From positions 1-21,753 of the forward strand of contig JAPXLT010000046.1 in NCBI GenBank assembly GCA_033809415.1: DNA of 21,753 nt. The letters are read 5' to 3'. Positions within the stretch are counted from its first letter, which is position 1; every line of letters begins with the position of its first letter. This DNA comes from JAQVUB01 sp033809415. Lineage in GTDB: Bacteria > Verrucomicrobiota > Lentisphaeria > Oligosphaerales > Oligosphaeraceae. This document shows, piece by piece, positions 14,116 to 21,544 of the stretch. Below the pieces are notes generated by a model that had not been told where the DNA came from, made no database searches, and worked only from the letters and a program-made list of their open reading frames with translations. A program made the position numbers and the translations under genes.

Positions 14116-15629
14116 GCAACAAATCCAGTCCGCTCGATGGCAATCCGTTGCCTGGTGCCTTGCCCATCGAGCTTTCGGAGAACCTCCGGGCAGCCAATCC
14201 GTGGTGGTCCGGCGCGGAGCCGTTGCGTCCGCCGCGTTTTCATCGCTGGCCATTTGAGCGCATGCTCGATATGCTTCGGCGCGGGATGACGCCGGCCACC
14301 GTCCTTCGTGGTCCCAGGCGCGTCGGCAAGACCATTCTGCTGCGGCAGGCGATCCAAGCTCTCCTGGCTGACGGCGTGGAAGGCAGCCGTATCCTCTATG
14401 TCCCCTTTGACGAACTGCCGACTTTCAGGGAGATCAAAGAACCCGTGCTGTCCATCTCGCGCTGGTTTGAGAAGGAGATTGTCGGCAATACATTCAACGC
14501 CTTGGCTAACCGCAACTCGCCAGTATATCTGCTGTTCGACGAGGTGCAAAACCTCGATGCCTGGGCACCTCAGGTCAAGAACCTGGTGGACAATCACGGC
14601 GTCCGCTGCCTGATCACCGGCAGCTCCTCATTGCGTATCGAAGCGGGCAGGGACAGCTTGGCCGGCAGGATTTCCACCTTGGAAATGGGGCCGCTTCTCC
14701 TGCGGGAGATCGCTGACCTGCGCTTCGGCGTCCAATGCGACTCGCAATGGGGCGACAATGGGCTGGATCAATTGCTGTCGCCAGATTTCTGGCACGAGGC
14801 GGTGCGCAGGGGGCAGGAACAATCGGAAATCCGCCGTTGCAGCTTCAAGGCCTATTCAGAGCGCGGCGGCTATCCAATCGCCCAGGAAAGACACGACACT
14901 CCGTGGCACGAGCTGGCAGACTATCTGAACGAAACAGTAATACGGAGAGCCATTCAACATGACCTGCGCCTAGGTCCGCGGGGACAAAAGCGGGACGAAA
15001 AGCTCATCGAGGAGGTGTTCCGCCTCTGCTGCCGCTACGCCGGGCAAGCCTCCGGGCAGGCGGTCTTCGTACCGGAAATCCAACAGACGCTGGCAACCGA
15101 CATCGGCTGGAATCGGATCCTCACCTATCTGAAATTCCTGGACGGAACGTTGCTGGTTCGTCTCGTGCAGCCTATCGAGCTGCGCCTGAAACGAAAAAAA
15201 GCCCCCGCCAAACTCTGTCTTTCCGACCACGTTCTGCGTGCGTCCTGGTTGCAAGAAGTGATACCGCTTGACGCAGAAGGACTCATGGCTAACCCACATT
15301 TGTCCGATCTGGCTGGACACCTGGCCGAAAGCGCATTAGGCTATTTTCTGGCTTCGGTGCCTAGCCTGGATGTGGCGCATTTCCCGGAGCGGAACGCTGA
15401 ACCGGAAGTCGACTTCATCCTGACGATCGGCACGAAACGGATTCCCATCGAGGTGAAATACCGCAAACGCATTGATCCGATGGAGGACACCCGCGGCCTG
15501 CGCGCCTTCATTGAAAAATCGGTCTATAACGCTCCTTTCGGCCTGCTTGTGACCTTGGACGACGATGCCCGCATCCTGGACCCACGCATCATCCCCATCT
15601 CGCTTTCATCATTCCTGTGGATAAGATAG
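14112..15629 (+). CDS. AAA-type ATPase with DUF4143-like C-terminal domain
   Basis: 505 residues. The N-terminal P-loop domain has Walker A GPRRVGKT (K73), Walker B YLLFDEVQ (D143, E144) and sensor-like CLITGSSS. The C-terminal part (about 330-500) has the DUF4143 pattern ending in EVDFIL...IPIEVKYR, which resembles a PD-(D/E)XK core (Glu/Asp, then E-V-K). Proteins of this AAA_14/DUF4143 type are widespread, often horizontally transferred, and of unclear function; toxin-like or nucleic-acid roles have been proposed. The start is fixed by AAGGAGG (14101-14107), 4 bp before ATG. It is longer than the usual 380-450 residues, with an N-terminal extension of about 50. The TAG stop is the first part of a TTCAAAG tandem repeat. 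A second, shorter family member lies at 20298-21458. Confidence 0.9.
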   Translation: MSNKSSPLDGNPLPGALPIELSENLRAANPWWSGAEPLRPPRFHRWPFERMLDMLRRGMTPATVLRGPRRVGKTILLRQAIQALLADGVEGSRILYVPFDELPTFREIKEPVLSISRWFEKEIVGNTFNALANRNSPVYLLFDEVQNLDAWAPQVKNLVDNHGVRCLITGSSSLRIEAGRDSLAGRISTLEMGPLLLREIADLRFGVQCDSQWGDNGLDQLLSPDFWHEAVRRGQEQSEIRRCSFKAYSERGGYPIAQERHDTPWHELADYLNETVIRRAIQHDLRLGPRGQKRDEKLIEEVFRLCCRYAGQASGQAVFVPEIQQTLATDIGWNRILTYLKFLDGTLLVRLVQPIELRLKRKKAPAKLCLSDHVLRASWLQEVIPLDAEGLMANPHLSDLAGHLAESALGYFLASVPSLDVAHFPERNAEPEVDFILTIGTKRIPIEVKYRKRIDPMEDTRGLRAFIEKSVYNAPFGLLVTLDDDARILDPRIIPISLSSFLWIR

Positions 15630-15652
15630 TTCAAAGTTCAAAGTTCAAAGTT
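15628..15652. repeat. 7-bp AGTTCAA tandem
   Basis: Three copies of AGTTCAA plus AGTT begin within the TAG stop codon of the ATPase. CTGCACCCCGCACCCCGC units, related to the arms of the recB insertion, follow at 15683-15700. Confidence 0.75.
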
Positions 15653-15672
15653 GGATCATTGTCATCGCTTGA

Positions 15673-15912
15673 GCTGTTAAATCTGCACCCCGCACCCCGC
15701 GCCCAAGTACGCCGGAGAAACGGAGCGAGCTGTGCGAACGCATCGGTGGCAAGGTAGTCGAGAAAGTCGAACGGAAGAAAATGCCTGATGGCAAGATGCG
15801 CGAGATCGTAAAGTCGGCGTACGCAGAGCGGTGCGGCAAAAAGGTGAATTCTTGCCCGGTACAAAAAACTGGGATCGGGAAAACGACGAATGAGCAAGGA
15901 CCAAATCAGTAA
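15673..15912 (+). pseudogene. Gene remnant with coding-like codon use, unknown family
   Basis: One plus frame is open from 15673 to TAA 15912. From 15715 it reads EKRSELCERIGGKVVEKVER, then KKMPDGKMREIVKSAYAERC. Most codons end in G or C, like the neighbouring genes and unlike repeat DNA. No good start is present before ATG 15781, which would give 43 residues. It overlaps the start of the YhcG-like gene by 23 bp. I read it as the 3' remnant of a gene whose 5' part was lost where the microrepeats now sit; a tiny basic protein from 15781 is possible. The family is not recognised. Confidence 0.4.
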
Positions 15913-17056
15913 GATTCCCACTTCCGGTGACTATGGTTTACTCGTCGATGAGATCGGCAAGTTGCTGGAGCAGTCGCGCCGCCAGGCGGCTCGCACCATC
16001 AACAACCTCTTGACAGCAACATACTGGGAGATTGGCCGCCGAATCGTCGAATTCGAGCAAGGCGGCGAGGCGCGGGCGGAGTACGGCGGGGAACTTTTGG
16101 TCAAGCTGTCGGCGGACCTGACCGCTCGCTATGGCCGCGGATTCTCGCGTCCTGGTCTGCAACGAATGCGGACATTCTACCTCGAATGGGAGATTTGCTC
16201 AACACCGTCGAGCGAATTGGAGGCTCGGGCGGGATGCGCTGAGCTGTATTCACAATCCGGATTCTTGCCCGTACCCAAAGACATCGAACCGATAGGACCC
16301 CCTTTACGGCTATCGACACAGGCATTGATGGGGGCATTCAGGTTATCTTGGTCCCACTATGTGCGCTTGATGTCCGTGGACAAGCCAGTCGCCCGCGTTT
16401 TCTACGAAAATGAGGCCATACGGGGCGGTTGGTCGGTTCGGCAGCTTGACCGCCAGATCAGCACACAGTTTTTCGAGCGAACGGCCAAGTCCAAGCGCCA
16501 GGAAGCCATGTTGGCACGCGGCCAGAAGGCACTCCCCGAAGATGCTATAACGGCTGATGAGGAAATTCGCAATCCATACCTGTTGGAATTTCTAAACCTC
16601 AAGGACGAGTACAGCGAATACGAAATGGAGGAAGCACTGATCCGGCACATGGAATGGTTCCTTCTAGAAATGGGATCGGGTTTCACTTTTGTGGCGCGTC
16701 AGAAACGAATTCGCGTCGGCTCTGCGTGGTACCGGATCGACCTGCTATTATATCATCGGGTTCTACGCTGCCTTGTTCTGATCGATCTGAAGCGGGGTGC
16801 TTTCACCCACGCCGATGCAGGACAGATGAATCTCTACCTGAACTACGCTAAGGAACACCTCGCCTTGGCCGATGAAAATGACCCGGTGGGCATCATCCTT
16901 TGCGGAGATCACGATGATGCTGTTGTAAAGTATGCCACGGCGGGAATGCAAGCACAGGTATTTGCCTCGAAGTATCTCACTGAGTTACCGGATGAAGAAA
17001 CGCTTCGTAGAGAAATCGTTGCCACACGCAAAGCGTTAGCAGAGCGGATCAAATAG
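15890..17056 (+). CDS. YhcG-type (DUF1016) PD-(D/E)XK nuclease
   Basis: 388 residues, close to the usual length of this family. The N-terminal DUF1016 domain (about 10-180) includes ARTINNLLTATYWEIGRRIV, RYGRGFSRPGLQRMR and LSWSHYVRLM. The C-terminal nuclease domain has D284 in YRIDLLLYH and D299-x-K301 in LVLIDLKRG, followed by QMNLYLNYAKEH. These are the expected acid, acid-x-Lys core residues, so the nuclease looks intact. The family is linked to type I restriction-modification loci and mobile DNA and may resemble recombination or resolvase nucleases; a precise substrate is unproven. No hsd genes are visible here, but the gene remnant directly upstream might be a lost partner. The ATG has only a weak GGGA upstream. 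Confidence 0.92.
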   Translation: MSKDQISKIPTSGDYGLLVDEIGKLLEQSRRQAARTINNLLTATYWEIGRRIVEFEQGGEARAEYGGELLVKLSADLTARYGRGFSRPGLQRMRTFYLEWEICSTPSSELEARAGCAELYSQSGFLPVPKDIEPIGPPLRLSTQALMGAFRLSWSHYVRLMSVDKPVARVFYENEAIRGGWSVRQLDRQISTQFFERTAKSKRQEAMLARGQKALPEDAITADEEIRNPYLLEFLNLKDEYSEYEMEEALIRHMEWFLLEMGSGFTFVARQKRIRVGSAWYRIDLLLYHRVLRCLVLIDLKRGAFTHADAGQMNLYLNYAKEHLALADENDPVGIILCGDHDDAVVKYATAGMQAQVFASKYLTELPDEETLRREIVATRKALAERIK

Positions 17057-17282
17057 AACATCTAAAAATCCTTGGAAGAGCCGACATGCACTCATCGCAT
17101 TACGCGACGACGGAAAAAGCTCCCCAGTAGGGAGCCGATTGGGACGATGGCTTTACCCCCCCCTCAGTTAGTCGCACTATCGCGACCTGCTGGGCGACGA
17201 CAACTAAAGATGCGAGCTGATGTGTGAATATTGGTCAGCTTGGTCAGCTTGGTCAGCTTGACCAGCCGAAAAATGGCGATAG
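17057..17282. other. Structured intergenic stretch with hairpin and TTGGTCAGC tandem
   Basis: GCTCCC-CAGTA-GGGAGC (17119-17135) preceded by AAAAA would act as a rho-independent terminator only for minus-strand transcripts, though no minus gene lies nearby. GTCGC-ACTATC-GCGAC (17172-17187) is a second hairpin. TTGGTCAGC is repeated exactly three times (17231-17257) and ends in the inverted TTGACCAGCC. No coding region was seen. Confidence 0.5.
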
Positions 17283-17312
17283 TTTACAAAGTAATGATTT
17301 ATGATGTATAAT
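17283..17312 (+). promoter_or_regulatory. Strong promoter of the ATPase/TOPRIM-like operon
   Basis: TTTACA (17283-17288), an 18-bp spacer and a perfect TATAAT (17307-17312). The expected start, near 17319, is the second base of the inserted palindromic element. The target duplication ATAATAAGAA (17308-17317) overlaps the -10 box, so insertion kept the box but pushed the genes 254 bp further away. Confidence 0.6.
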
Positions 17313-17317
17313 AAGAA

Positions 17318-17561
17318 CAGGGCGTTTTCATTCATTTTCATGGACATGGACAAGGATGGACATCATGGACGGAATGGACACGATGGACTTTCCGATTGAT
17401 GGACGAATGGACAGGTTCAAGGACGTTACCTGCTGTACGTGTCCATTCTGTCCATAAAGACGTGTCCATTTTTGTCCATGATGTCCATTGCGTCCATCGT
17501 GTCCCTGTCCATTAAAAAACGAACCATTTCCCGACGTGGTTAAGAGAATGAAAACGCCCTG
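17318..17561. mobile_element. MITE-like palindromic element with perfect ends and target duplication
   Basis: The ends are the perfect 16-bp inverted repeats CAGGGCGTTTTCATTC (17318-17333) and GAATGAAAACGCCCTG (17546-17561). They are flanked directly by ATAATAAGAA on both sides (17308-17317 and 17562-17571), a perfect 10-bp target duplication. The 244-bp body is an imperfect palindrome: ATGGACA-type units spaced 6-9 bp apart in the left arm (17338-17412) and TGTCCAT-type units in the right arm (17440-17515), with the turn near 17436. It encodes no transposase. The perfect ends and duplication suggest recent insertion. Confidence 0.85.
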
Positions 17562-17619
17562 ATAATAAGAAGATGATAATTGTCCCTTCGCATGCCGTTG
17601 ACAATACGGAGGATTCACT

Positions 17620-18885
17620 ATGATTACCCGCATAGAAGCCAAAAACTTCAGATGCCTTCGCTATGTGAGCCAGCCTCTGGAAAATTTCCATGTGCTGGTT
17701 GGACCAAATGCCAGCGGCAAAACGACTTTTCTGGACGTCATCGGTTTTCTCGGACGTATGGTGGCAGATGGCTTGGATGCTGCTGTATATGAGCGTACAT
17801 CAAATTTTGTTGATCTCCTTTGGCAACGTTCCGGCCAAGACTTTGAATTGGCATTGGAAGCAGCTGTCCCGCAAACAACCAGAAAACTATTGGCAAAGCC
17901 ATTTGTCAGCTTTCGATACGAGATCCGCATTGGCCTCGACCCGGAAACCCAGGAAGTGGGAATCCTTGACGAAAAAGCATGGCTTCAACAGGCCAAACCC
18001 ACGCCAACCGCTCCTATACAGCGCAAACTTTTCCCGATGGAACCCATCATACCAGACACCCTGCTGACAAATCGCGAGAAGCGATGGCAGAGAGTCCTGA
18101 GCAAGGCACATGGAGGAAACGACAATTTTTATGTCGAAGTCCGTGAAACCGGTAATGGCAAAGGGTGGTTCCCTTCCATCCGCCTGGGACCGAAAAAATC
18201 TGCTCTGGCGAATCTGCCGGAAGACGAATCGAAATTCCCGGTTGCCACTTGGTTCAAACGCACTCTCATGGAAGGAGTCCAGCAAATTGCCTTGAACAGC
18301 ATGCAGCTGCGCAAGCCCAGTCCCCCAAATCGTGGAAAAGGTTTCAGTCCGGATGGTTCCAACCTGCCCTGGGTGGTGTGGAATCTGGAACAATCGGCAA
18401 ATCAGGAACGATTCGCATGGTGGGTAGATCATATTCGAACTGCGTTGCCGGATATCGAAAGCATACAGACAGTGGAACGCCCAGAGGACAGGCACCGCTA
18501 CCTTATGCTGCATTATCACGGAGGGCTGAAGGTGCCTTCCTGGATGGCCTCTGATGGAACCCTGAGGCTGCTGGCTCTCACCATTCCTGCCTACATCCCT
18601 GACTTTAAGGGTATCTGTCTGATCGAGGAACCCGAGAATGGAATTCATCCAAAGGCCGTCGAGACTGTGTTCCAGTCATTATCCAGTGTGTATGATGCGC
18701 AGGTACTCCTGGCCACTCATTCACCGGTCATTCTCAGTGTTGCGGAAGCAGATAAAGTATTATGTTTCAAGAAAACCGATTCCGGGGCTACCGACATCGT
18801 CCGCGGCAGCGAACATCCTGCACTCAGGAATTGGCGAGGCGGGATTAATCTTGGTGATCTGTTTGCAGCGGGAGTCCTGGGATGA
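17620..18885 (+). CDS. AAA/ABC-type ATPase of the SMC/OLD-like group
   Basis: 421 residues. It begins MITRIEAKNFRCLR, the usual opening of RecF/SMC/OLD-like ATPases. Walker A is VGPNASGKTT (K34). A signature-like WMASDGTLRLLAL precedes Walker B CLIEEPENGIHP (E336, E337), and the H-loop is LATHSPV (H367). The body between about 60 and 290 is the variable lid/coiled region. Such ATPases (AAA_21 type) commonly act with a partner nuclease or TOPRIM protein in defence systems such as OLD and PARIS. GGAGG (17608-17612), 7 bp before ATG, supports the start. The stop overlaps the next gene as ATGA, so the two are translationally coupled. A 244-bp palindrome lies between promoter and gene and may reduce expression. 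Confidence 0.9.
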   Translation: MITRIEAKNFRCLRYVSQPLENFHVLVGPNASGKTTFLDVIGFLGRMVADGLDAAVYERTSNFVDLLWQRSGQDFELALEAAVPQTTRKLLAKPFVSFRYEIRIGLDPETQEVGILDEKAWLQQAKPTPTAPIQRKLFPMEPIIPDTLLTNREKRWQRVLSKAHGGNDNFYVEVRETGNGKGWFPSIRLGPKKSALANLPEDESKFPVATWFKRTLMEGVQQIALNSMQLRKPSPPNRGKGFSPDGSNLPWVVWNLEQSANQERFAWWVDHIRTALPDIESIQTVERPEDRHRYLMLHYHGGLKVPSWMASDGTLRLLALTIPAYIPDFKGICLIEEPENGIHPKAVETVFQSLSSVYDAQVLLATHSPVILSVAEADKVLCFKKTDSGATDIVRGSEHPALRNWRGGINLGDLFAAGVLG

Positions 18886-19565
18886 AAGACACAGCCCACA
18901 ACAAAAAAGAGTTAATTGTGCTGGTCGCAGACCTTGATGCGGAAAATTCCCTGCGAGGAATCCTTGGGCGCTGCAAGGCTTTGAACATTCGTCCATTGGT
19001 TCCCGAAGTTGATTATGATATACTACGCCATCCGCAACGTGATTCCGGATGTCGAAGTAATGCGGAATATTTTCTTGAGAGCTATGTCAATACCCATCAC
19101 CGTGCACTTGTTGTCTTTGATCGTGACGGATGCGGTTGGGAAGATCGCGACGCATCAGAGATTGAAGACAGCATTGAAGAACGTCTGGCTAAAGCAGGTT
19201 GGGATCAACGCTGTGCTGCTATTGTCATCGTCCCCGAATTGGAGGCGTGGGTCTGGAGCCATTCTCCACATGTGGATGAAGAGCTTGGTTGGCAAGGACA
19301 CACTCCAAATCTTCGAGATTGGTTGACGCAAAACAAACTTCTTCCTGCCGGACATCTCAAACCTGCTGACCCAAAAAAAGCCATGCAGGAAGCTATGCGA
19401 GCGGCCAGAAAGGCTCACTCAGCAAGAGTATTCTCACGACTGGCTGAAACTGTAAGCCTAAAAGGCTGTCAGGATCGCGCATTTAATAAATTGCGACGTG
19501 TGCTCGAACAATGGTTTGCAGCAGATCAAGGCAATGATCAGCTTCCTAAGTCACTGGAACAATAA
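18882..19565 (+). CDS. Putative TOPRIM-like partner of the ATPase
   Basis: 227 residues. The pattern fits a small TOPRIM-like fold: strand LIVLVADLDAENSLRGIL (D17, D19, E21) as the acidic first motif, ALVVFDRDGCG (D80, D82) as the DxD motif, and IVIVPELEAWVWSHSPHVDE (E119, E121). The later sections KPADPKKAMQEAMR and SLKGCQDRAFNKLRRVLEQW are typical, from memory, of small proteins encoded beside AAA_21-type ATPases, including one reminiscent of MAD4 in methylation-associated defence; this naming is unverified. It overlaps the ATPase gene by 4 bp (ATGA). By analogy with class 2 OLD and PARIS (ATPase plus TOPRIM) it could be the effector nuclease of a defence pair. The usual first-motif Glu is not obvious, so catalysis is uncertain. 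Confidence 0.65.
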   Translation: MKDTAHNKKELIVLVADLDAENSLRGILGRCKALNIRPLVPEVDYDILRHPQRDSGCRSNAEYFLESYVNTHHRALVVFDRDGCGWEDRDASEIEDSIEERLAKAGWDQRCAAIVIVPELEAWVWSHSPHVDEELGWQGHTPNLRDWLTQNKLLPAGHLKPADPKKAMQEAMRAARKAHSARVFSRLAETVSLKGCQDRAFNKLRRVLEQWFAADQGNDQLPKSLEQ

Positions 19566-19743
19566 ACGCTTCATACGAACCAACCTGTGGTTCCCGGGTG
19601 AATCGATGAATAAGAAAGTTGCAACAGGTTGCAAGTCAAAAGCAAATTCAGATAACTGAATCTCTGTGAAGTTGCACTGGCACTGTTTTGCTTTTTGCGA
19701 TGATTCATTCAAGCCCTGTTGATATTTATCCAGGCAGTTTTTC

Positions 19744-19847
19744 GGCGCGAAGCGCCACACAAAAATAACCCCGGGTGAGGAAGCGCGGAGCGCGACGCAA
19801 CCCGGGGTGGGGACTCCCCCCCCCAAAAAACCGCGCCCGGAGGGCGC
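19744..19847. repeat. GC-rich nested hairpin repeat, copy A
   Basis: GGCGC-GAA-GCGCC (19744-19756). ACCCCGGG (19768-19775) pairs with CCCGGGGT (19801-19808) around an inner GCGC-GGA-GCGC (19783-19793). GCGCCC-GGA-GGGCGC (19833-19847) follows. The outer stem followed by GTGGGGA and a C-run matches 6811-6840 and 21709-21745, so these are three copies of one family. Confidence 0.75.
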
Positions 19848-19910
19848 AACAACAAGTGGAAATGGACTCTTCCGGTTGCTCAAGGCTTCTCGACAAGACT
19901 GCGTTTGTGT

Positions 19911-19984
19911 CGCCCTCCGGGCGCTGATTCTTGGGTGCCGTCCACCCCCGGTTCCCTCGCCCTCCGGGCTCGGTCACCGGGGGT
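19911..19984. repeat. GC-rich nested hairpin repeat, copy B (opposite orientation)
   Basis: CGCCC-TCC-GGGCG (19911-19923). The perfect 9-bp stem ACCCCCGGT (19944-19952) / ACCGGGGGT (19976-19984) surrounds GCCC-TCC-GGGC (19959-19969). The TCC loops are the complement of the GGA loops in copy A, so the copies face opposite ways. Confidence 0.7.
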
Positions 19985-20297
19985 TATTATTGTGCAGCTT
20001 CGGGCTGGAAGGTGCCATTGTATTTTCACAAGTCGAATTTCAACAATATAATTTTTCGCCATACTTAAATTCTTGCTTAGTAATCAGATAAAGAAAAAAT
20101 AACGCTCGCTTTCTTGAACCCGAGGTTCAGTTGTCTGAAATTGCAATTTTATAACTATTTATCATATAACCAGTTATAAATTTGCAACCGAGGGCATCGC
20201 ATACTTTTAATTGCAACATTGAAGCAACTTGATCGTGGTAGTGTCAAAAATAAAGCGGATCAAGGACGCCAAGGACGCCAAGGAGGACGGATTATCA

Positions 20298-21458
20298 TCA
20301 CTCGACTATTTGTGCGGTGTCTTTGAAATTGATGTATTTTACGTCGTTGCTGGTGGGGGTCATATCTCCGCTGTAGACGACAAAGCCGCCAGTGAATTTT
20401 GGTGACAGTTTTCGCAGCTTATGGATATTGGCGACGAAGTCTTTGTGCCAAGTCATCGCACCCTTGATTTCGGTGGGAATCAGCTGGTCGGGTGCTTTTC
20501 GGAACAAGAGATCGACTTCGGTGCCGGCGGAATCGCGGAAGAAATACAGATCGGGTTCTGCTCCGGCATTGCAGCGTGCTTTCAATGCCTCGAGAACCAC
20601 CATATTTTCGAACAACCCGCCGAAGAGCGGATCGCGGGCAACTTGCGCTGGCTCGCGGATGCCGAGAAGCCAGGTCGCCAGGCCGATTTCGGTGAAGTAG
20701 AGCTTCTGACTCTTAAGCAGACGCTTGCCGAAATTTTCGTAATAACAGGGCAGACGGAAAATAATGAAGCTCGCTTCCAGTATCGAGAGCCAAGCACTGA
20801 TCGTGGATGAAGAAACACCGACGTCGTTGGCCAGGGAACTCAGGTTCAGCAGTTGTCCGCAACGACCGGCCAGCAGTTTCATGAAAGTCTCGAATGCGCT
20901 GAGGTTGCTCAGGTTGGCTATTTGCCTGACATCTCTGTCAACATAAGTGGCAAAATAGTCGCTGTAGAGGGTATGCGGCTCCAGCGTAGTGCGGTAGGCA
21001 CGCGGCATGAACCCCTTGTATAGATATTCGTCGCGTTCGAGGGTAATGCCGGCTTGGCGCAGTTCCTGGATGGATAGCGGCAGCAAGCGCAATAGGCCAG
21101 TGCGTCCGGCCAGTGACTGCGAAATACCGGCACTGAGCTGCGGCTGATGACTGCCGGTAAGCAGGTACTGCCCATTCTTTCCGGATTCATCGACCAAGGT
21201 TTGAATATAACTTAACAGCTGCGGAACACGTTGAATCTCGTCAAAGATGATCGGCGCTGGATACGCCTGTAAAAACGCCCTGGCATCGCTTTCAGCAAGG
21301 GCGCGGATATCAGGACTCTCCAGACTGACATAGCGCATATCCGGAAAAGTGGCTCGGGCTAATGTGGTCTTCCCTGACTGCCGTGGACCAATAATGGTGA
21401 CAACGGGATAACCCGCCCAGAGACGTAAGAGCTGTGCTTGGATCAATCGCGGAATCAT
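20298..21458 (-). CDS. AAA-type ATPase with DUF4143 domain
   Basis: 386 residues, standard for AAA_14/DUF4143 proteins. Walker A is GPRQSGKTT (K30), Walker B PIIFDEIQRVP (D73, E74), then YLLTGSHQP and the LAGRTGLLRLLPLS segment. The second half includes TYVDRDVRQIANLSNL, a winged-helix-like SLANDVGVSSSTISAWLSIL, YFTEIGLATWLLG, LFGGLFENMVVLE and the nuclease-like core EVDLLF...IPTEIKGA. The function of this abundant family is not established; some workers suspect a toxin or mobile-element role. GGAGGT (21464-21469, minus strand), 5 bp before ATG, supports the start. It converges with the TOPRIM-like gene and is only distantly similar to the ATPase at 14112. A CCTTGGCGT repeat starts about 10 bp after its stop. 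Confidence 0.93.
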   Translation of the reverse strand: MIPRLIQAQLLRLWAGYPVVTIIGPRQSGKTTLARATFPDMRYVSLESPDIRALAESDARAFLQAYPAPIIFDEIQRVPQLLSYIQTLVDESGKNGQYLLTGSHQPQLSAGISQSLAGRTGLLRLLPLSIQELRQAGITLERDEYLYKGFMPRAYRTTLEPHTLYSDYFATYVDRDVRQIANLSNLSAFETFMKLLAGRCGQLLNLSSLANDVGVSSSTISAWLSILEASFIIFRLPCYYENFGKRLLKSQKLYFTEIGLATWLLGIREPAQVARDPLFGGLFENMVVLEALKARCNAGAEPDLYFFRDSAGTEVDLLFRKAPDQLIPTEIKGAMTWHKDFVANIHKLRKLSPKFTGGFVVYSGDMTPTSNDVKYINFKDTAQIVE

Positions 21459-21489
21459 GCAGTACCTCCAGCATATGATGACGGACTAC

Positions 21490-21517
21490 AAGATAAACCC
21501 TTGTTTTGCAAAATCAA
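21490..21517 (-). promoter_or_regulatory. Possible promoter of the second DUF4143 ATPase
   Basis: On the minus strand, TTGATT (21512-21517), a 16-bp spacer and TATCTT (21490-21495), each matching the consensus at four of six positions, lie about 35 bp before the start codon. Confidence 0.3.
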
Positions 21518-21544
21518 GGCGAGACTTGAAATCTGTAAGAAATT

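Larger units (their letters stand above)
19566..20297. other. 730-bp gene-free region of hairpins and AT-rich inverted repeats
   Basis: Downstream of the TOPRIM-like gene, GAACCA-ACCTG-TGGTTC (19577-19593) is a hairpin without a U-tract. ATTCAG-ATAA-CTGAAT (19646-19661) follows. Two opposed GC-rich cruciform repeats occupy 19744-19847 and 19911-19984. The AT-rich part holds TGAACC-CGA-GGTTCA (20115-20129) and TTATAACT/AGTTATAA (20149-20156/20172-20179). TTGCA-type motifs recur about six times (19616-20220). AAGGACGCC units (20262-20286) precede the end of the converging ATPase gene. No ORF is convincing. Confidence 0.6.

Noticed and set aside
17140..17210. Possible integron attC-like palindrome
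   Set aside because: The GTTAGTC and CAACTAA words do not match the required core sites, and no integrase or cassette structure is present.
17598..17603. TTGACA just before the ATPase gene as a -35 box
   Set aside because: It lies only 17 bp before the start codon and overlaps the Shine-Dalgarno region, leaving no room for a -10 box and transcript start.
17328..17642. 104-codon minus-strand frame across the palindromic element
   Set aside because: It is made of TGTCCAT-type repeat translation and non-coding leader. It has no family features and covers a non-autonomous element.
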